From an uncultured Candidatus Saccharibacteria bacterium (GTDB lineage: Bacteria; Patescibacteriota; Saccharimonadia; Saccharimonadales; Saccharimonadaceae), in contig CALHZJ010000093.1 of the NCBI GenBank assembly GCA_938041005.1, positions 1 to 14,186 of the forward strand: a DNA stretch of 14,186 bases. The letters run 5' to 3'. Every line of letters begins with the position of its first letter. Positions within the stretch are counted from its first letter, which is position 1. This document shows, one piece after another, positions 1-6,671 of the stretch. The position numbers and the translations under genes were made by a program. The notes under the pieces are model-generated. The model saw only the letters and a list, made by a program, of their open reading frames with translations, did not search any database and was not told where the DNA came from.

Positions 1-338
1 TCACGGGTAGCAATTTGTCATATCGCGCTCTTGGAAAATATATAATAATCGCCAAGAACTATAAATCTGACCTAAAAGTTCCAGGACTAAAATATGTCGG
101 AGTCGTAACAAGCGAAAACGACACCGCAATTGATAAAAATCTCGCGGTCAACATACCTAAGCAAATGGCTGCAGCTTCTGGCGCCAAATTCCAATATTAT
201 TCAATTCCGGCTTCATTTGGCATCGGTCACGACATTGTAGCCTTAAACCAAGACGAGGTTAAAAAACACGCCGACAAATTATATCCGTTCTATTTGGATA
301 TGTACGAAGGAAAAGACGTAAAATTAGAAGCGAACTAA
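1..338 (+). CDS. Probable alpha/beta hydrolase, C-terminal part (5' end outside window)
   Basis: The frame is open to the left edge (upstream codons read T-G-S-N), so the TTG at 15 is not the start and this is the last ~112 residues of a longer protein. It has the look of the C-terminal half of an alpha/beta hydrolase: a hydrophobic strand ending in VVTSENDTAID, where an acidic triad residue usually sits, a helix, then a strand and the turn GIGHDIV, where H would be the catalytic histidine, followed by an amphipathic last helix. The nucleophile elbow would lie upstream and cannot be seen, so activity and substrate are unknown. The gene faces the HIT gene and the two stops are 5 bp apart, with no clear terminator between them. 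The family call is from general pattern only. Confidence 0.6.
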   Translation, partial: TGSNLSYRALGKYIIIAKNYKSDLKVPGLKYVGVVTSENDTAIDKNLAVNIPKQMAAASGAKFQYYSIPASFGIGHDIVALNQDEVKKHADKLYPFYLDMYEGKDVKLEAN

Positions 339-343
339 CTATT

Positions 344-805
344 TTATTTACCTTGCACGGCCAAAATTCGCGCCTGAATTTCATCCAATTGAGCGTCATC
401 CATTTTTGGACCGTCAGCCGTGGTTAGCCAACCAGGATATTCCTCATAAAACGCTTGCTCGTGCGACACTGGCGAACCAATTCCCTTTGCCAAATCACCA
501 TGAAGTGGTATCAATTTGGCGTGCACGTATGCTACGCCCGTGCCTTCAAAAATCAGCGCCACTCGCGGCGTGTCAAACGCTTTTTTCAAAATACCAGCAA
601 CCTTTTTCACTGCCAGCATCATTTCAGAATATAGATTGTCATCCAAAGAAAATACGTAATCGCCCGGATTCTGCTTCGGAATCACCACAGTAAAACCTGG
701 CGTATTCGGAAACGGTGTTAAAAATGCTAGGAATTTCTCATCTTCCCAAATCTTCCAAGATTTCATTTTTCCAGATACGATGTCGTCAAAAATTGTGTGA
801 TTCAT
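344..805 (-). CDS. HIT-family nucleotide-binding protein with degenerate histidine triad
   Basis: 153 residues, a usual length for HIT (histidine triad) proteins, which hydrolyse or transfer nucleotides from AMP-linked or dinucleoside polyphosphate substrates. The N-terminal part (residues 5-50) has the family pattern of a conserved F/W-rich strand and the turn PFPNTPGFTVVIPK. The triad region is A-Y-V-H-A-K-L-I-P-L-H (92-102): the central histidine, the nucleophile in HIT enzymes, is kept as H95, while the first position is Y93 and the third is K97. A Shine-Dalgarno AAGGAG lies about 6 nt before the ATG. It is the last gene of the run small membrane protein-pheS-DUF998-HIT, but a TATAAT at 825-830 could give it a separate short transcript. 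HIT fold is fairly sure; catalytic activity and substrate are open. Confidence 0.85.
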   Translation of the reverse strand: MNHTIFDDIVSGKMKSWKIWEDEKFLAFLTPFPNTPGFTVVIPKQNPGDYVFSLDDNLYSEMMLAVKKVAGILKKAFDTPRVALIFEGTGVAYVHAKLIPLHGDLAKGIGSPVSHEQAFYEEYPGWLTTADGPKMDDAQLDEIQARILAVQGK

Positions 806-824
806 AATTACTCCTTTTGAAGTA

Positions 825-830
825 ATTATA
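825..830 (-). promoter_or_regulatory. Candidate -10 box for the HIT gene
   Basis: TATAAT in the context GCTATAAT, lying in the 5-bp-scale gap at and just before the end of the upstream gene. A start site about 7 nt downstream would fall just before the AAGGAG Shine-Dalgarno (811-817), giving a very short leader. No convincing -35 at 17 bp. Confidence 0.45.
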
Positions 831-835
831 GCATT

Positions 836-1468
836 TTATGAAGTTTTCAGGTCGAGCAATTTAAGTTCCATTCTACGGCAAACCAGGACTAGCCACATCG
901 TCGCAAAAATCCCCAATAAAACTTCTACTATCACAAACCAAAACTTGCCCATTGCGTAACCTTGCGCCGCTATAATTGCCGCAAAAATCGGAAAACTGAA
1001 AGATGAGATTCGCTCACGATGAGTTAAATAACTCAAACTCGATGGCAAAAGAAACATCAAAAGCACCATCAATATCACGATGCTGCGCGAGAAAACAAAA
1101 TGCGCCGCGTGCATTGTGCCGTTCGGGCAAAGCGCCACTCCTATCATACAAATTGCAAACAGTGAAAGTATCCAACCAGATATCCGAGCAGAGCGAATTT
1201 GACCAAGCTTAAGATAACCACGATTCATAAAAAATCCAATCGTCGCCATAATCAAACCAGATAAAAACACCCCCGAATTGAACGAAAATGCAGACAAACG
1301 ATTCGAGGTGGTTTCGCCCAGTCTGCTCAAGCTCCAGTTCGTCCACCGAGTATCATCAGAAAGCAGCATCGCCACGATCAAGCCCACAGTCAAAACGACA
1401 CCATTAAGAATGCAGAGCGCCTGAAGGCGATTCTTACACAAAAAATCCTTAATCTGTCGAAGTTTCAT
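836..1468 (-). CDS. DUF998-like six-helix membrane protein
   Basis: 210 residues with about six hydrophobic segments (roughly 17-36, 62-81, 94-113, 126-145, 158-176 and 177-196). Signs of the DUF998 family are the S-L-S-R-L-G stretch after helix 1 (46-51), F-N-x-G opening helix 2 (63-66), and the loop C-P-N-G with two histidines (H120, H123) between helices 3 and 4. DUF998 proteins are integral membrane proteins without an assigned reaction. It starts 5 bp after the pheS stop, with only a weak GGAA upstream, so it is probably translated by coupling in the same operon. Why a membrane protein follows pheS is not clear. Family assignment is moderate; an unrelated small membrane family is the alternative. 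Confidence 0.7.
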   Translation of the reverse strand: MKLRQIKDFLCKNRLQALCILNGVVLTVGLIVAMLLSDDTRWTNWSLSRLGETTSNRLSAFSFNSGVFLSGLIMATIGFFMNRGYLKLGQIRSARISGWILSLFAICMIGVALCPNGTMHAAHFVFSRSIVILMVLLMFLLPSSLSYLTHRERISSFSFPIFAAIIAAQGYAMGKFWFVIVEVLLGIFATMWLVLVCRRMELKLLDLKTS

Positions 1469-1473
1469 ATCGC

Positions 1474-2517
1474 TTAAAATTGTTCCAAAAAGTCCAACTT
1501 GCCACTTTCAAAATGACGGACATCTTCGATTCCATACTTCATCATAACCAAGCGGTCGATTCCGCAACCAAAAGCAAATCCCGTATATTCATTCGGGTCA
1601 ATTTGTGCCGCCCGAAGGACATTCGGATGAATCATTCCGCAGCCCAATAACTCAATCCAACCTTCACCAGAGCAGACTTTACAATCAGGATTTTTTCCTT
1701 CACAAAACGGGCAACTTAACGCAAACTCGAAGCTCGGCTCGGTGAACGGAAAGTAAAATGGATTAACGCGAACGTCAAGTTTCTTGCCGTAATATTCCTG
1801 CAAAAATTCTTGCAGTGTGGCAATCAAATTGCCAACATTAACCCGACGCGAAACGTACACGCCTTCGACTTGATAAAACGTATGCTCGTGGCGCGCATCC
1901 AAATCTTCGTTACGGAAAACGCGATCAGGAACGATAGCGGCAATAGACTCGCCTTTTTCCAAATTGTCGCGATATTTCATTAGTGCACGATTTTGCATAG
2001 TCGACGTATGTGCTGGAGCAATCAAACGATCTCCATTAGAATCGGTTTCCTCGGTCATAAACGTATCGTAATCGTCGCGCGCTGGATGACCTTTTGGAAA
2101 ATTCAAGCTCTCGAACATATGGAATTGATCATCAATCTCTCTGGACTCTTCCGTGACAAATCCCATGCGATTAAAGATCTCAGAAATGTGCTCAATTTCA
2201 GCGCTCAGCGGATGAATCGTGCCTTGTTCGCTCGGCAAAAGTTCAGGCTTGGGCGAATTCACATCCATCGGCGCCGTAACGTCAATCGGTTTCAAGTCAA
2301 CTTTTTCCAGCTCTTCCAGTCGCACAGCAATAGCCTGTTCAATAGCTTGCTTCAGCTCGTTAATCTGCTTGCCGAACGGACCACGCTCAACTGGCGGCAA
2401 TGACTTGATTTGATCATACAATTCCCTAAGTCGTCGATCACGTAAAAACTCACGCGGAGATTTGGATTGCGAAACCGCCAAAACTATTTCTCTTCTCAAT
2501 TCGTCTAAGTCAACCAT
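1474..2517 (-). CDS. pheS: Phenylalanine--tRNA ligase alpha subunit
   Basis: 347 residues, full length for bacterial PheS, the catalytic subunit of the (alpha-beta)2 class II synthetase that charges tRNA-Phe. An N-terminal helical part (1-90) would be the tRNA-binding coiled coil. The catalytic domain shows GHPARDDYDTF (143-153), the HTS segment (170-172), motif 2 FRNEDLDARHEHTFYQVEGV (201-220), and motif 3 GFAFGCGIDRLVMMKYGI (313-330). Residues C269, C272, C279 and C282 form a CxxC-x6-CxxC pair just before GWIELLGCGMIHP, an insertion seen in many bacterial PheS. The residue before HTS, usually Arg in R-T-H-T-S, is changed (A-P-A-H-T-S). Start is supported by AAGGA about 8 nt upstream. pheT is not adjacent: upstream is a small membrane protein and downstream a DUF998 protein. 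Confidence 0.97.
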   Translation of the reverse strand: MVDLDELRREIVLAVSQSKSPREFLRDRRLRELYDQIKSLPPVERGPFGKQINELKQAIEQAIAVRLEELEKVDLKPIDVTAPMDVNSPKPELLPSEQGTIHPLSAEIEHISEIFNRMGFVTEESREIDDQFHMFESLNFPKGHPARDDYDTFMTEETDSNGDRLIAPAHTSTMQNRALMKYRDNLEKGESIAAIVPDRVFRNEDLDARHEHTFYQVEGVYVSRRVNVGNLIATLQEFLQEYYGKKLDVRVNPFYFPFTEPSFEFALSCPFCEGKNPDCKVCSGEGWIELLGCGMIHPNVLRAAQIDPNEYTGFAFGCGIDRLVMMKYGIEDVRHFESGKLDFLEQF

Positions 2518-2518
2518 T

Positions 2519-2755
2519 TTATCGTCCTTGCATTAAAAACATTACAATCACCGCACCAGCCATAATAGCAATTAAAATCCACGCCCACGCCAAAGTCGTC
2601 GTCTGTTTTGTGCCTTCCAAATATCTTATATCGTCGACGCCGTCCATAGTTGCCTTTTCTTGCAAACTCGAAGCTTTCGCCTTCTCTCTTAATTCCGCCG
2701 CAATTCGCTCTTGCAATTCACTACGCTGATCTTGTTGATTTACAAATAATCCCAT
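2519..2755 (-). CDS. Small single-pass membrane protein, unrecognised
   Basis: 78 residues. The first ~50 are polar and charged, with a helical, possibly coiled-coil run (QRSELQERIAAELREKAK, 11-28), followed by one transmembrane segment at about 54-75 and a short QGR tail, so it looks like a C-terminally anchored protein. No family recognised. It is the first gene of the pheS operon (1 bp before pheS). No Shine-Dalgarno is present; a TGC-TATACT box ends 6 nt before the ATG, so the mRNA should start at or next to the start codon. Coding status is supported by its promoter, its tight spacing to pheS and the lack of a better frame; function is unknown. Confidence 0.75.
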   Translation of the reverse strand: MGLFVNQQDQRSELQERIAAELREKAKASSLQEKATMDGVDDIRYLEGTKQTTTLAWAWILIAIMAGAVIVMFLMQGR

Positions 2756-2761
2756 AACTAC

Positions 2762-2770
2762 AGTATAGCA
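2762..2770 (-). promoter_or_regulatory. Extended -10 promoter of the pheS operon (leaderless)
   Basis: TATACT (2762-2767) preceded by TGC (2768-2770), an extended -10. Only GTAGTT separates it from the ATG at 2755. No good -35 at 17 bp. It sits 11 bp from the divergent aquaporin -10. Confidence 0.65.
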
Positions 2771-2775
2771 AATTA

Positions 2776-2784
2776 TGTTATAAT
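2776..2784 (+). promoter_or_regulatory. Extended -10 promoter of the aquaporin-family gene
   Basis: TGT followed by perfect TATAAT (2779-2784). Transcription would start near 2791, giving a ~22-nt leader that carries AAGGAGG (2802-2808) 4 nt before the ATG. The -35 position is poor (AACTAC), consistent with reliance on the extended -10. Confidence 0.65.
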
Positions 2785-2812
2785 AGTCGTGATATTACTT
2801 TAAGGAGGGAAT

Positions 2813-3748
2813 ATGGCTACGAAGAAAACTTCAAAGAAAGCCCCAGTTAAAGCCGCAGAAAAGAAAACCGCTGTTGCTAAGACTGAAACCAAAACGACCG
2901 TCAAGTACGTCGTTACTGAATCTACCGCTAAAAGCAAGCGTGTCAAATTAGATTCTAAATTACCAAACAACTTAATTAACATCGTTATCGCGGAAGTTAT
3001 CGGCACGTTCATTTTGACGCTTGCCGCATTATTCGCATCAGACATTTTGTCATCGATGTATGTCGGTTTTGCATTGATGTTCATCGTTGCAATCATTGGC
3101 AACATTTCTGGTGCACACGTAAACCCAGCTGTCACGTTTGGTCTATGGACAATGCGTAAGCTAAAGACCGTACTTGTTCCATTTTACTGGGGCGCACAAT
3201 TCCTCGGCGCAATGGCGGCTATCGTGCTTGTTGGCTCATTAACAAACGGCGGATTTGCCCTAAGCTTCGACCAATTTACCGCATTCTCTTGGAGTATCTT
3301 CGCGATGGAATTAGTCGGTACCGCTGTATTTGTATTTGGCGTTGCCGCAGTTTTGCAGCGCAAAGAAATCAAAGCAGCTGGTCAAGCTTTTGGAATTGGC
3401 TTAGCATTGATGATTGGTCTTGTCGTATCTGGCTCAATCTCTTCGTACATTAAAAGTACCGCTATTGCAAAAATCCAAAAAGAGCAAAGTACTGCTCAAA
3501 CTGAGAAAAACGGCCGCACTTACCCACGCGAGATCTACATCTCAGGCGCAACTTTGAACCCAGCAGTTTCTTTGGCTGTTACAGAGAAAACCGATTCTCA
3601 ACTACGCAGCAATGGGGTATTGCCAGCTGAAGGCGAAAAAAGCTATTCACGCTTTAGCCTGGAAGTAATTGCCGCTACCCTAATCGGTGCAGCATTAGGT
3701 GGTAACCTATTTCTACTCGTCAATTACCGAAACAAAGACGAAGAATAG
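2813..3748 (+). CDS. MIP/aquaporin-family channel with Lys-rich N-terminal extension
   Basis: 311 residues. The core shows the internal duplication of major intrinsic proteins: half 1 opens with AEVIGTF (60-66) and carries SGAHVNPAV (99-107); half 2 opens with MELVGTAVF (165-173) and carries SGATLNPAVS (244-253). The two NPA boxes (104-106 and 249-251) line the pore, and six main helices plus two half-helices fit. Odd points: residue 252 after the second NPA is Val where water and glycerol channels have the selectivity-filter Arg; a polar insertion of about 30 residues (212-242) lies between helix 5 and the second NPA; and the first ~50 residues are Lys/Thr/Ala-rich, histone-tail-like, probably cytoplasmic. 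Strong Shine-Dalgarno. It is monocistronic, with a terminator shared with rmuC. Family call is sure, substrate is not. Confidence 0.93.
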   Translation: MATKKTSKKAPVKAAEKKTAVAKTETKTTVKYVVTESTAKSKRVKLDSKLPNNLINIVIAEVIGTFILTLAALFASDILSSMYVGFALMFIVAIIGNISGAHVNPAVTFGLWTMRKLKTVLVPFYWGAQFLGAMAAIVLVGSLTNGGFALSFDQFTAFSWSIFAMELVGTAVFVFGVAAVLQRKEIKAAGQAFGIGLALMIGLVVSGSISSYIKSTAIAKIQKEQSTAQTEKNGRTYPREIYISGATLNPAVSLAVTEKTDSQLRSNGVLPAEGEKSYSRFSLEVIAATLIGAALGGNLFLLVNYRNKDEE

Positions 3749-3765
3749 ATTATAACTTCACAATA

Positions 3766-3797
3766 AAATATCCCGCTTAATCGGCGGGGTATTTTTT
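3766..3797. terminator. Bidirectional terminator between the aquaporin gene and rmuC
   Basis: Stem AAATATCCCGC (3766-3776) with GCGGGGTATTT (3784-3794), 11 bp with one T-G wobble, 7-nt loop, and a T-run to 3797; A-rich on the other side. It serves the + gene ending at 3748 and the - gene ending at 3801. Confidence 0.85.
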
Positions 3798-3800
3798 ATG

Positions 3801-4871
3801 TCAATCTTCCTGAGTCGGCCGATCAATCAACTCCGGCTGTGCTTGGTTATCGCCACCAGAAATTCGCACAACATCCTTATCGATCTTCCCCAATTCCTTG
3901 TACGTATTGTTGTAATGACCAACGGTCGTGCTAAGACTCTTACCCATTTTCGTCATCAGCTCGTCAAACTTTTTAATATGAACGCCCAATTGTCCAACTC
4001 GAACTTGAATATCTTTAGCTTGCTCTTCAATCTGTAAACTACGAAGCCCCTGAAGAACGGTCTGTAGGTACGCGAGAAAACTCGTCGGACTAACAATAAT
4101 CACTCGCTTATCTCGGAACGCATATTCAATTAGATCGCGACTCGAACCGCCCTGACCGACATTATTAATCAGAAGATCGTAATACAAAGATTCGCTAGGA
4201 ATAAACATAAAAGCAAAGTCCATAGTGTTTTCGCGCGGACGAATATATTTACTAGTTTCGTCGATTCGCCCCTTAAGGTCAGCCTTCACCTTATTTAGCC
4301 ACATTTCACGCTCAGATTTTGTCTCGGCATTAATCATCCGATTGTAATTCTCCAAAGAAAACTTGCTGTCCACCGGCAATATTTGACCCTTATCCAGGAA
4401 AATAACCGCGTCAACAATTTCGCCATCCTTGAAGCGATATTGCATTTGATACTGCTTGGCTGGCAAAACGTTATCCAACACGCTTTCCAGATAAAACTCC
4501 CCAAAAACGCCACGCTGTTTTGGATTTTGCAACACGTTTTGCAAGGTTTTCAGATCGGTAGCCACATCAACCACACGCTTATTGGTCTCATCCAATTTTG
4601 CCAATCGCTGCGTCACGTCAGCCACCAACTTCGCGCTTTCTGACAATTGTTTCTGCACGGAAGTCTGAACTTGCGCGTTACTTCGCTCCAACTTATCGCT
4701 AACGGATTCATTCAGTTTCGCAATAGTCCGCCCCAATTCCACGACATCGGTTTTAATTAGCTCGACGGATGATTGATTTTTTAGCTCGCTGATTTTTGAT
4801 TGCAAGACAAATAAAGTCGCACCCAAACCAATAGTAATAACAATTAAGAGAATAATGATAATGATTTCCAT
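3801..4871 (-). CDS. rmuC: RmuC-family DNA recombination protein
   Basis: 356 residues. RmuC proteins are membrane-tethered, coiled-coil proteins with a PD-(D/E)xK nuclease-like domain, linked in E. coli to limiting inversions at short repeats. Seen here: an N-terminal transmembrane segment (3-23), a long helical coiled coil (about 25-112), then the family block LQNPKQRGVFGEFYLE (114-129), YRFKDG (145-150), VDAVIFLDKGQILPVDSKFS (153-172) with D154 and the D167-S-K169 pair fitting the nuclease core, and the C-terminal block with IIVSPTSFLAYLQTV. The tail is polar and acidic. No Shine-Dalgarno precedes the ATG; TACACT ends 6 nt before it. The gap to the upstream gene is 18 bp, so read-through from that gene is also possible. 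Confidence 0.95.
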   Translation of the reverse strand: MEIIIIILLIVITIGLGATLFVLQSKISELKNQSSVELIKTDVVELGRTIAKLNESVSDKLERSNAQVQTSVQKQLSESAKLVADVTQRLAKLDETNKRVVDVATDLKTLQNVLQNPKQRGVFGEFYLESVLDNVLPAKQYQMQYRFKDGEIVDAVIFLDKGQILPVDSKFSLENYNRMINAETKSEREMWLNKVKADLKGRIDETSKYIRPRENTMDFAFMFIPSESLYYDLLINNVGQGGSSRDLIEYAFRDKRVIIVSPTSFLAYLQTVLQGLRSLQIEEQAKDIQVRVGQLGVHIKKFDELMTKMGKSLSTTVGHYNNTYKELGKIDKDVVRISGGDNQAQPELIDRPTQED

Positions 4872-4877
4872 ACACTT

Positions 4878-4906
4878 AGTGTACAGTGATTATAGCGCCA
4901 AGACAA
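4878..4906 (-). promoter_or_regulatory. Candidate rmuC promoter
   Basis: TTGTCT (4901-4906), 17-bp spacer, TACACT (4878-4883), then AAGTGT and the ATG, a leaderless arrangement. A competing GCTATAAT (-10 at 4889-4894) overlaps the stop codon of the upstream gene and would give an 11-nt leader without Shine-Dalgarno. Either one may be used. Confidence 0.45.
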
Positions 4907-5384
4907 CTCGTGCTAAGATTGCGAATAAAGTCATAAATAAAATTGCTGCGCCATTGCCACGAATTCTGTTCAACCAGATTAACGACAAATATACCAAAAC
5001 TGTCGCCAAAACTACCCATAGCAACGACAAAATCCAAGATCCACCAGCCCATAATGTAGCACCCCACAATGACACAGTTGCCGCGATTACTACTAGCAAA
5101 GGTCGCTTAATACCAAATACCGCCAACACCGGCACCAACATAATTCCCGCCAAAACTAACGCAACGTAAGATGCGATGCTTGTGCTGTTTGCGCAAATAG
5201 AAATATGCTCAGCGTTCGCGCAAAATACGGGCGTAATCATAAATTTATCAAACGCAAGTGCCAGCAACCAGATAGCCACGCCGCTAGCAACTAAAATCGC
5301 CAAAATCCTCAAGAAAACTCGCCTTGAAAATGGATATGTGTAATCTGATATTTCTTCACGGAAAATAGCTGACAATAATTTCAT
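4890..5384 (-). CDS. Five-helix membrane protein, unrecognised
   Basis: 164 residues from the ATG at 5384. An in-frame TTG at 5411 would add nine residues but overlaps the promoter region, so the ATG is preferred. After a short polar N-terminus there are about five hydrophobic segments (near 25-45, 70-90, 94-113, 117-137, 146-163). The loop after the first helix holds two cysteines nine residues apart (C55, C64), which could form a disulfide if outside the cell. A single conserved-looking RxRGNG turn lies before the last helix. No family recognised. It lies between a PAP2 phosphatase upstream and rmuC downstream and has its own leaderless-type promoter. Confidence 0.7.
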   Translation of the reverse strand: MKLLSAIFREEISDYTYPFSRRVFLRILAILVASGVAIWLLALAFDKFMITPVFCANAEHISICANSTSIASYVALVLAGIMLVPVLAVFGIKRPLLVVIAATVSLWGATLWAGGSWILSLLWVVLATVLVYLSLIWLNRIRGNGAAILFMTLFAILARVVLAL

Positions 5385-5390
5385 ACGTAA

Positions 5391-5419
5391 ATTGTAACGT
5401 AAACTTGTCAATATTGCAA
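5391..5419 (-). promoter_or_regulatory. Promoter of the five-helix membrane protein (leaderless)
   Basis: TTGCAA (5414-5419), exact 17-bp spacer, TACAAT (5391-5396), then TTACGT and ATG. No Shine-Dalgarno. A TTGACA at 5406-5411 is nearer but badly spaced. Confidence 0.55.
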
Positions 5420-5429
5420 ATGTATATGC

Positions 5430-5912
5430 TTAAATATTATGCTTTTTCAGGAGATCCATCGGTTTGTACCAAATAATCCCTACGCAGGCAATCAATAATC
5501 CGCCAACAACGTCAAGTGGCGTATGCACCAAAGCGATGACTCGACCGACACATATTAAGATTGTCATAACCAGACAAATAACAGCCAGCCGCCAACTCTT
5601 TGCTCCGAAAAATACCGCCAAAGTAATCGCCATTGTAAATAGCGCGTGATCAGACGGAAAACCCGGATTATTAAGGAATGACGCGCCGGCAGATACACCC
5701 AGAATCTCGAACGGGCGCATTTGATCTGGTTGATAAATTGACCCGATAATTTTTGCCGCCACGTAAGCAGTCAAACCAGCCATCAAAACTTGACTATAAA
5801 CTTGATACTTCTCTTTATTTGGAACCAATTTTATCAGCGCGTACGCACCAATTAGCACGACCGGCACCACTAGTCCGTCAGCAATTAGCTTTACAATCCA
5901 TTGCAAGTTCAT
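5430..5912 (-). CDS. PAP2-superfamily phosphatase, BcrC-like (probable undecaprenyl-diphosphatase)
   Basis: 160 residues from the ATG at 5912; a TTG 21 nt upstream is rejected because it lies ahead of the -10 box. All three acid-phosphatase motifs are present in a helix-rich protein: K54 with R66-P67 (spacing longer than the classical K-x6-RP), F-P-S-D-H at 85-89 (PSDH as in BcrC/YbjG rather than PSGH), and G-R-x5-H-x3-D at 123-134 with catalytic H130. Such enzymes remove phosphate from undecaprenyl diphosphate outside the membrane and recycle the lipid carrier for wall polymers; that role is inferred from family. About five transmembrane segments. First gene of its unit, 45 bp from the next gene. 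Confidence 0.85.
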   Translation of the reverse strand: MNLQWIVKLIADGLVVPVVLIGAYALIKLVPNKEKYQVYSQVLMAGLTAYVAAKIIGSIYQPDQMRPFEILGVSAGASFLNNPGFPSDHALFTMAITLAVFFGAKSWRLAVICLVMTILICVGRVIALVHTPLDVVGGLLIACVGIIWYKPMDLLKKHNI

Positions 5913-5918
5913 GTTACC

Positions 5919-5947
5919 AGTATATCGCGTCAACGCTGGTCAGTAAA
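5919..5947 (-). promoter_or_regulatory. Promoter of the PAP2 phosphatase gene (leaderless)
   Basis: TTTACT (5942-5947), 17-bp spacer, TATACT (5919-5924), then GGTAAC and the ATG. It overlaps head-to-head with the tRNA-Gln promoter region. Confidence 0.6.
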
Positions 5948-5950
5948 CGC

Positions 5951-5979
5951 TTGCGGAAATCATTTTTCTATAGTACAAT
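5951..5979 (+). promoter_or_regulatory. Promoter of tRNA-Gln
   Basis: TTGCGG (5951-5956), 17-bp spacer, TACAAT (5974-5979). Transcription near 5986 leaves a leader of only about 6 nt before the mature tRNA. Confidence 0.5.
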
Positions 5980-5991
5980 TATGTTTGTCGT

Positions 5992-6066
5992 TGGGATGTC
6001 GCCAAGTGGTAAGGCAGCGGGTTCTGGTCCCGCCATTCGGGGGTTCGAATCCCTCCATCCCAGCCA
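5992..6066 (+). tRNA. tRNA-Gln (anticodon CTG), CCA encoded
   Basis: Full cloverleaf: acceptor TGGGATG (5992-5998) with CATCCCA (6056-6062), D arm GCC/GGC (6001-6015), anticodon stem GCGGG/CCCGC (6017-6021, 6029-6033) with loop TTCTGGT and anticodon CTG at 6024-6026, 5-nt variable loop, T arm GGGGG-TTCGAAT-CCCTC (6039-6055), discriminator G6063, then a genomically encoded CCA (6064-6066). The U1-A72 first pair and G73 fit glutamine identity. It reads CAG codons. A single tRNA gene between two protein genes on the other strand, with its own promoter and terminator. Confidence 0.97.
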
Positions 6067-6080
6067 AGTTTGAAATTTAG

Positions 6081-6105
6081 CAGCCAATTATTTGGCTGTT
6101 TTTTT
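6081..6105 (+). terminator. Terminator of tRNA-Gln
   Basis: CAGCCAA (6081-6087), loop TTAT, TTGGCTG (6092-6098), then seven T. It overlaps the last codons of the opposite-strand gene ending at 6088. Confidence 0.9.
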
Positions 6106-6507
6106 CGTCGATAAATTTGCACAAATCAGCAAAGCCCACATCACGAATACCAAAAAAATCGCAGCCACACTATTCACGTTCTTTATCGTAGCACCAAATA
6201 TCACTGCCACATGCCCATTCGCAAACGCCAAAAAACTAATTACCGTCATAATCCCCAAACTCAAAAAACCAGCCATTCTGCTCGTCAGAATGATTCTTTT
6301 TGGCATATTCATATCAATTAAAAACGGCAACGACGTTAGCTCGGCAATAACCAATAATATTGCAATCGGAAGACTTAAAGATGACGAAACCCCCGCAGAA
6401 GTAAGGACTGCAGAAAACTTCTCAAACGTAAACAATTGACATAATAATGGCACTATTATTAATAGTCCTGTAATCAATTTAACAATTTTATTCACTTTTC
6501 TAGACAT
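6088..6507 (-). CDS. Small four-helix membrane protein, unrecognised
   Basis: 139 residues with about four hydrophobic segments (near 10-28, 44-62, 75-94, 110-131), a Lys-rich N-terminus (MSRKVNK) and a Lys-rich C-terminus (STKKTAK), which suggests both ends are cytoplasmic. A loop with PKR follows helix 2. The overall shape recalls small DoxX-like membrane proteins, but no diagnostic motif is visible, so no family is assigned. Its 3' end overlaps the tRNA-Gln terminator on the other strand. The promoter gives a leaderless start and no Shine-Dalgarno is present. Confidence 0.7.
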   Translation of the reverse strand: MSRKVNKIVKLITGLLIIVPLLCQLFTFEKFSAVLTSAGVSSSLSLPIAILLVIAELTSLPFLIDMNMPKRIILTSRMAGFLSLGIMTVISFLAFANGHVAVIFGATIKNVNSVAAIFLVFVMWALLICANLSTKKTAK

Positions 6508-6513
6508 AATTTC

Positions 6514-6542
6514 AGTATAGCTTGCGCGTCAAAAAAGCTCAA
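6514..6542 (-). promoter_or_regulatory. Promoter of the four-helix membrane protein (leaderless)
   Basis: TTGAGC (6537-6542), 17-bp spacer, TATACT (6514-6519) in the context AGCTATACT, then GAAATT and the ATG at 6507. Confidence 0.6.
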
Positions 6543-6568
6543 GCTTGTTGTATTTTTTACGAAAGCAC

Positions 6569-6597
6569 TTGCACTTTTTATAAAAACGTCATAAAGT
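6569..6597 (+). promoter_or_regulatory. Weak candidate promoter for a short + strand RNA
   Basis: TTGCAC (6569-6574), 17-bp spacer, TAAAGT (6592-6597). A transcript from about 6604 would reach the hairpin at 6672-6699 after ~95 nt. No coding frame with a Shine-Dalgarno is visible in it. Boxes are only fair matches in AT-rich DNA. Confidence 0.2.
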
Positions 6598-6671
6598 TAA
6601 ATCAGCGAACGTTACAAAAATAAACACCATAAAACAGTATCTTTCGCTCTACGACAAATCCACCACAACTT

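Noticed and set aside
1993..2403. 136-residue open frame on the + strand opposite pheS
   Set aside because: Antisense to conserved pheS; no start signals.
5385..5411. TTG 5411 as start of the five-helix membrane protein
   Set aside because: It overlaps the promoter, ahead of the -10 box; the ATG at 5384 fits the leaderless pattern.
5753..6073. 106-residue frame on the + strand that runs through the tRNA
   Set aside because: It reads through the tRNA-Gln gene and the PAP2 gene in antisense; not a real gene.
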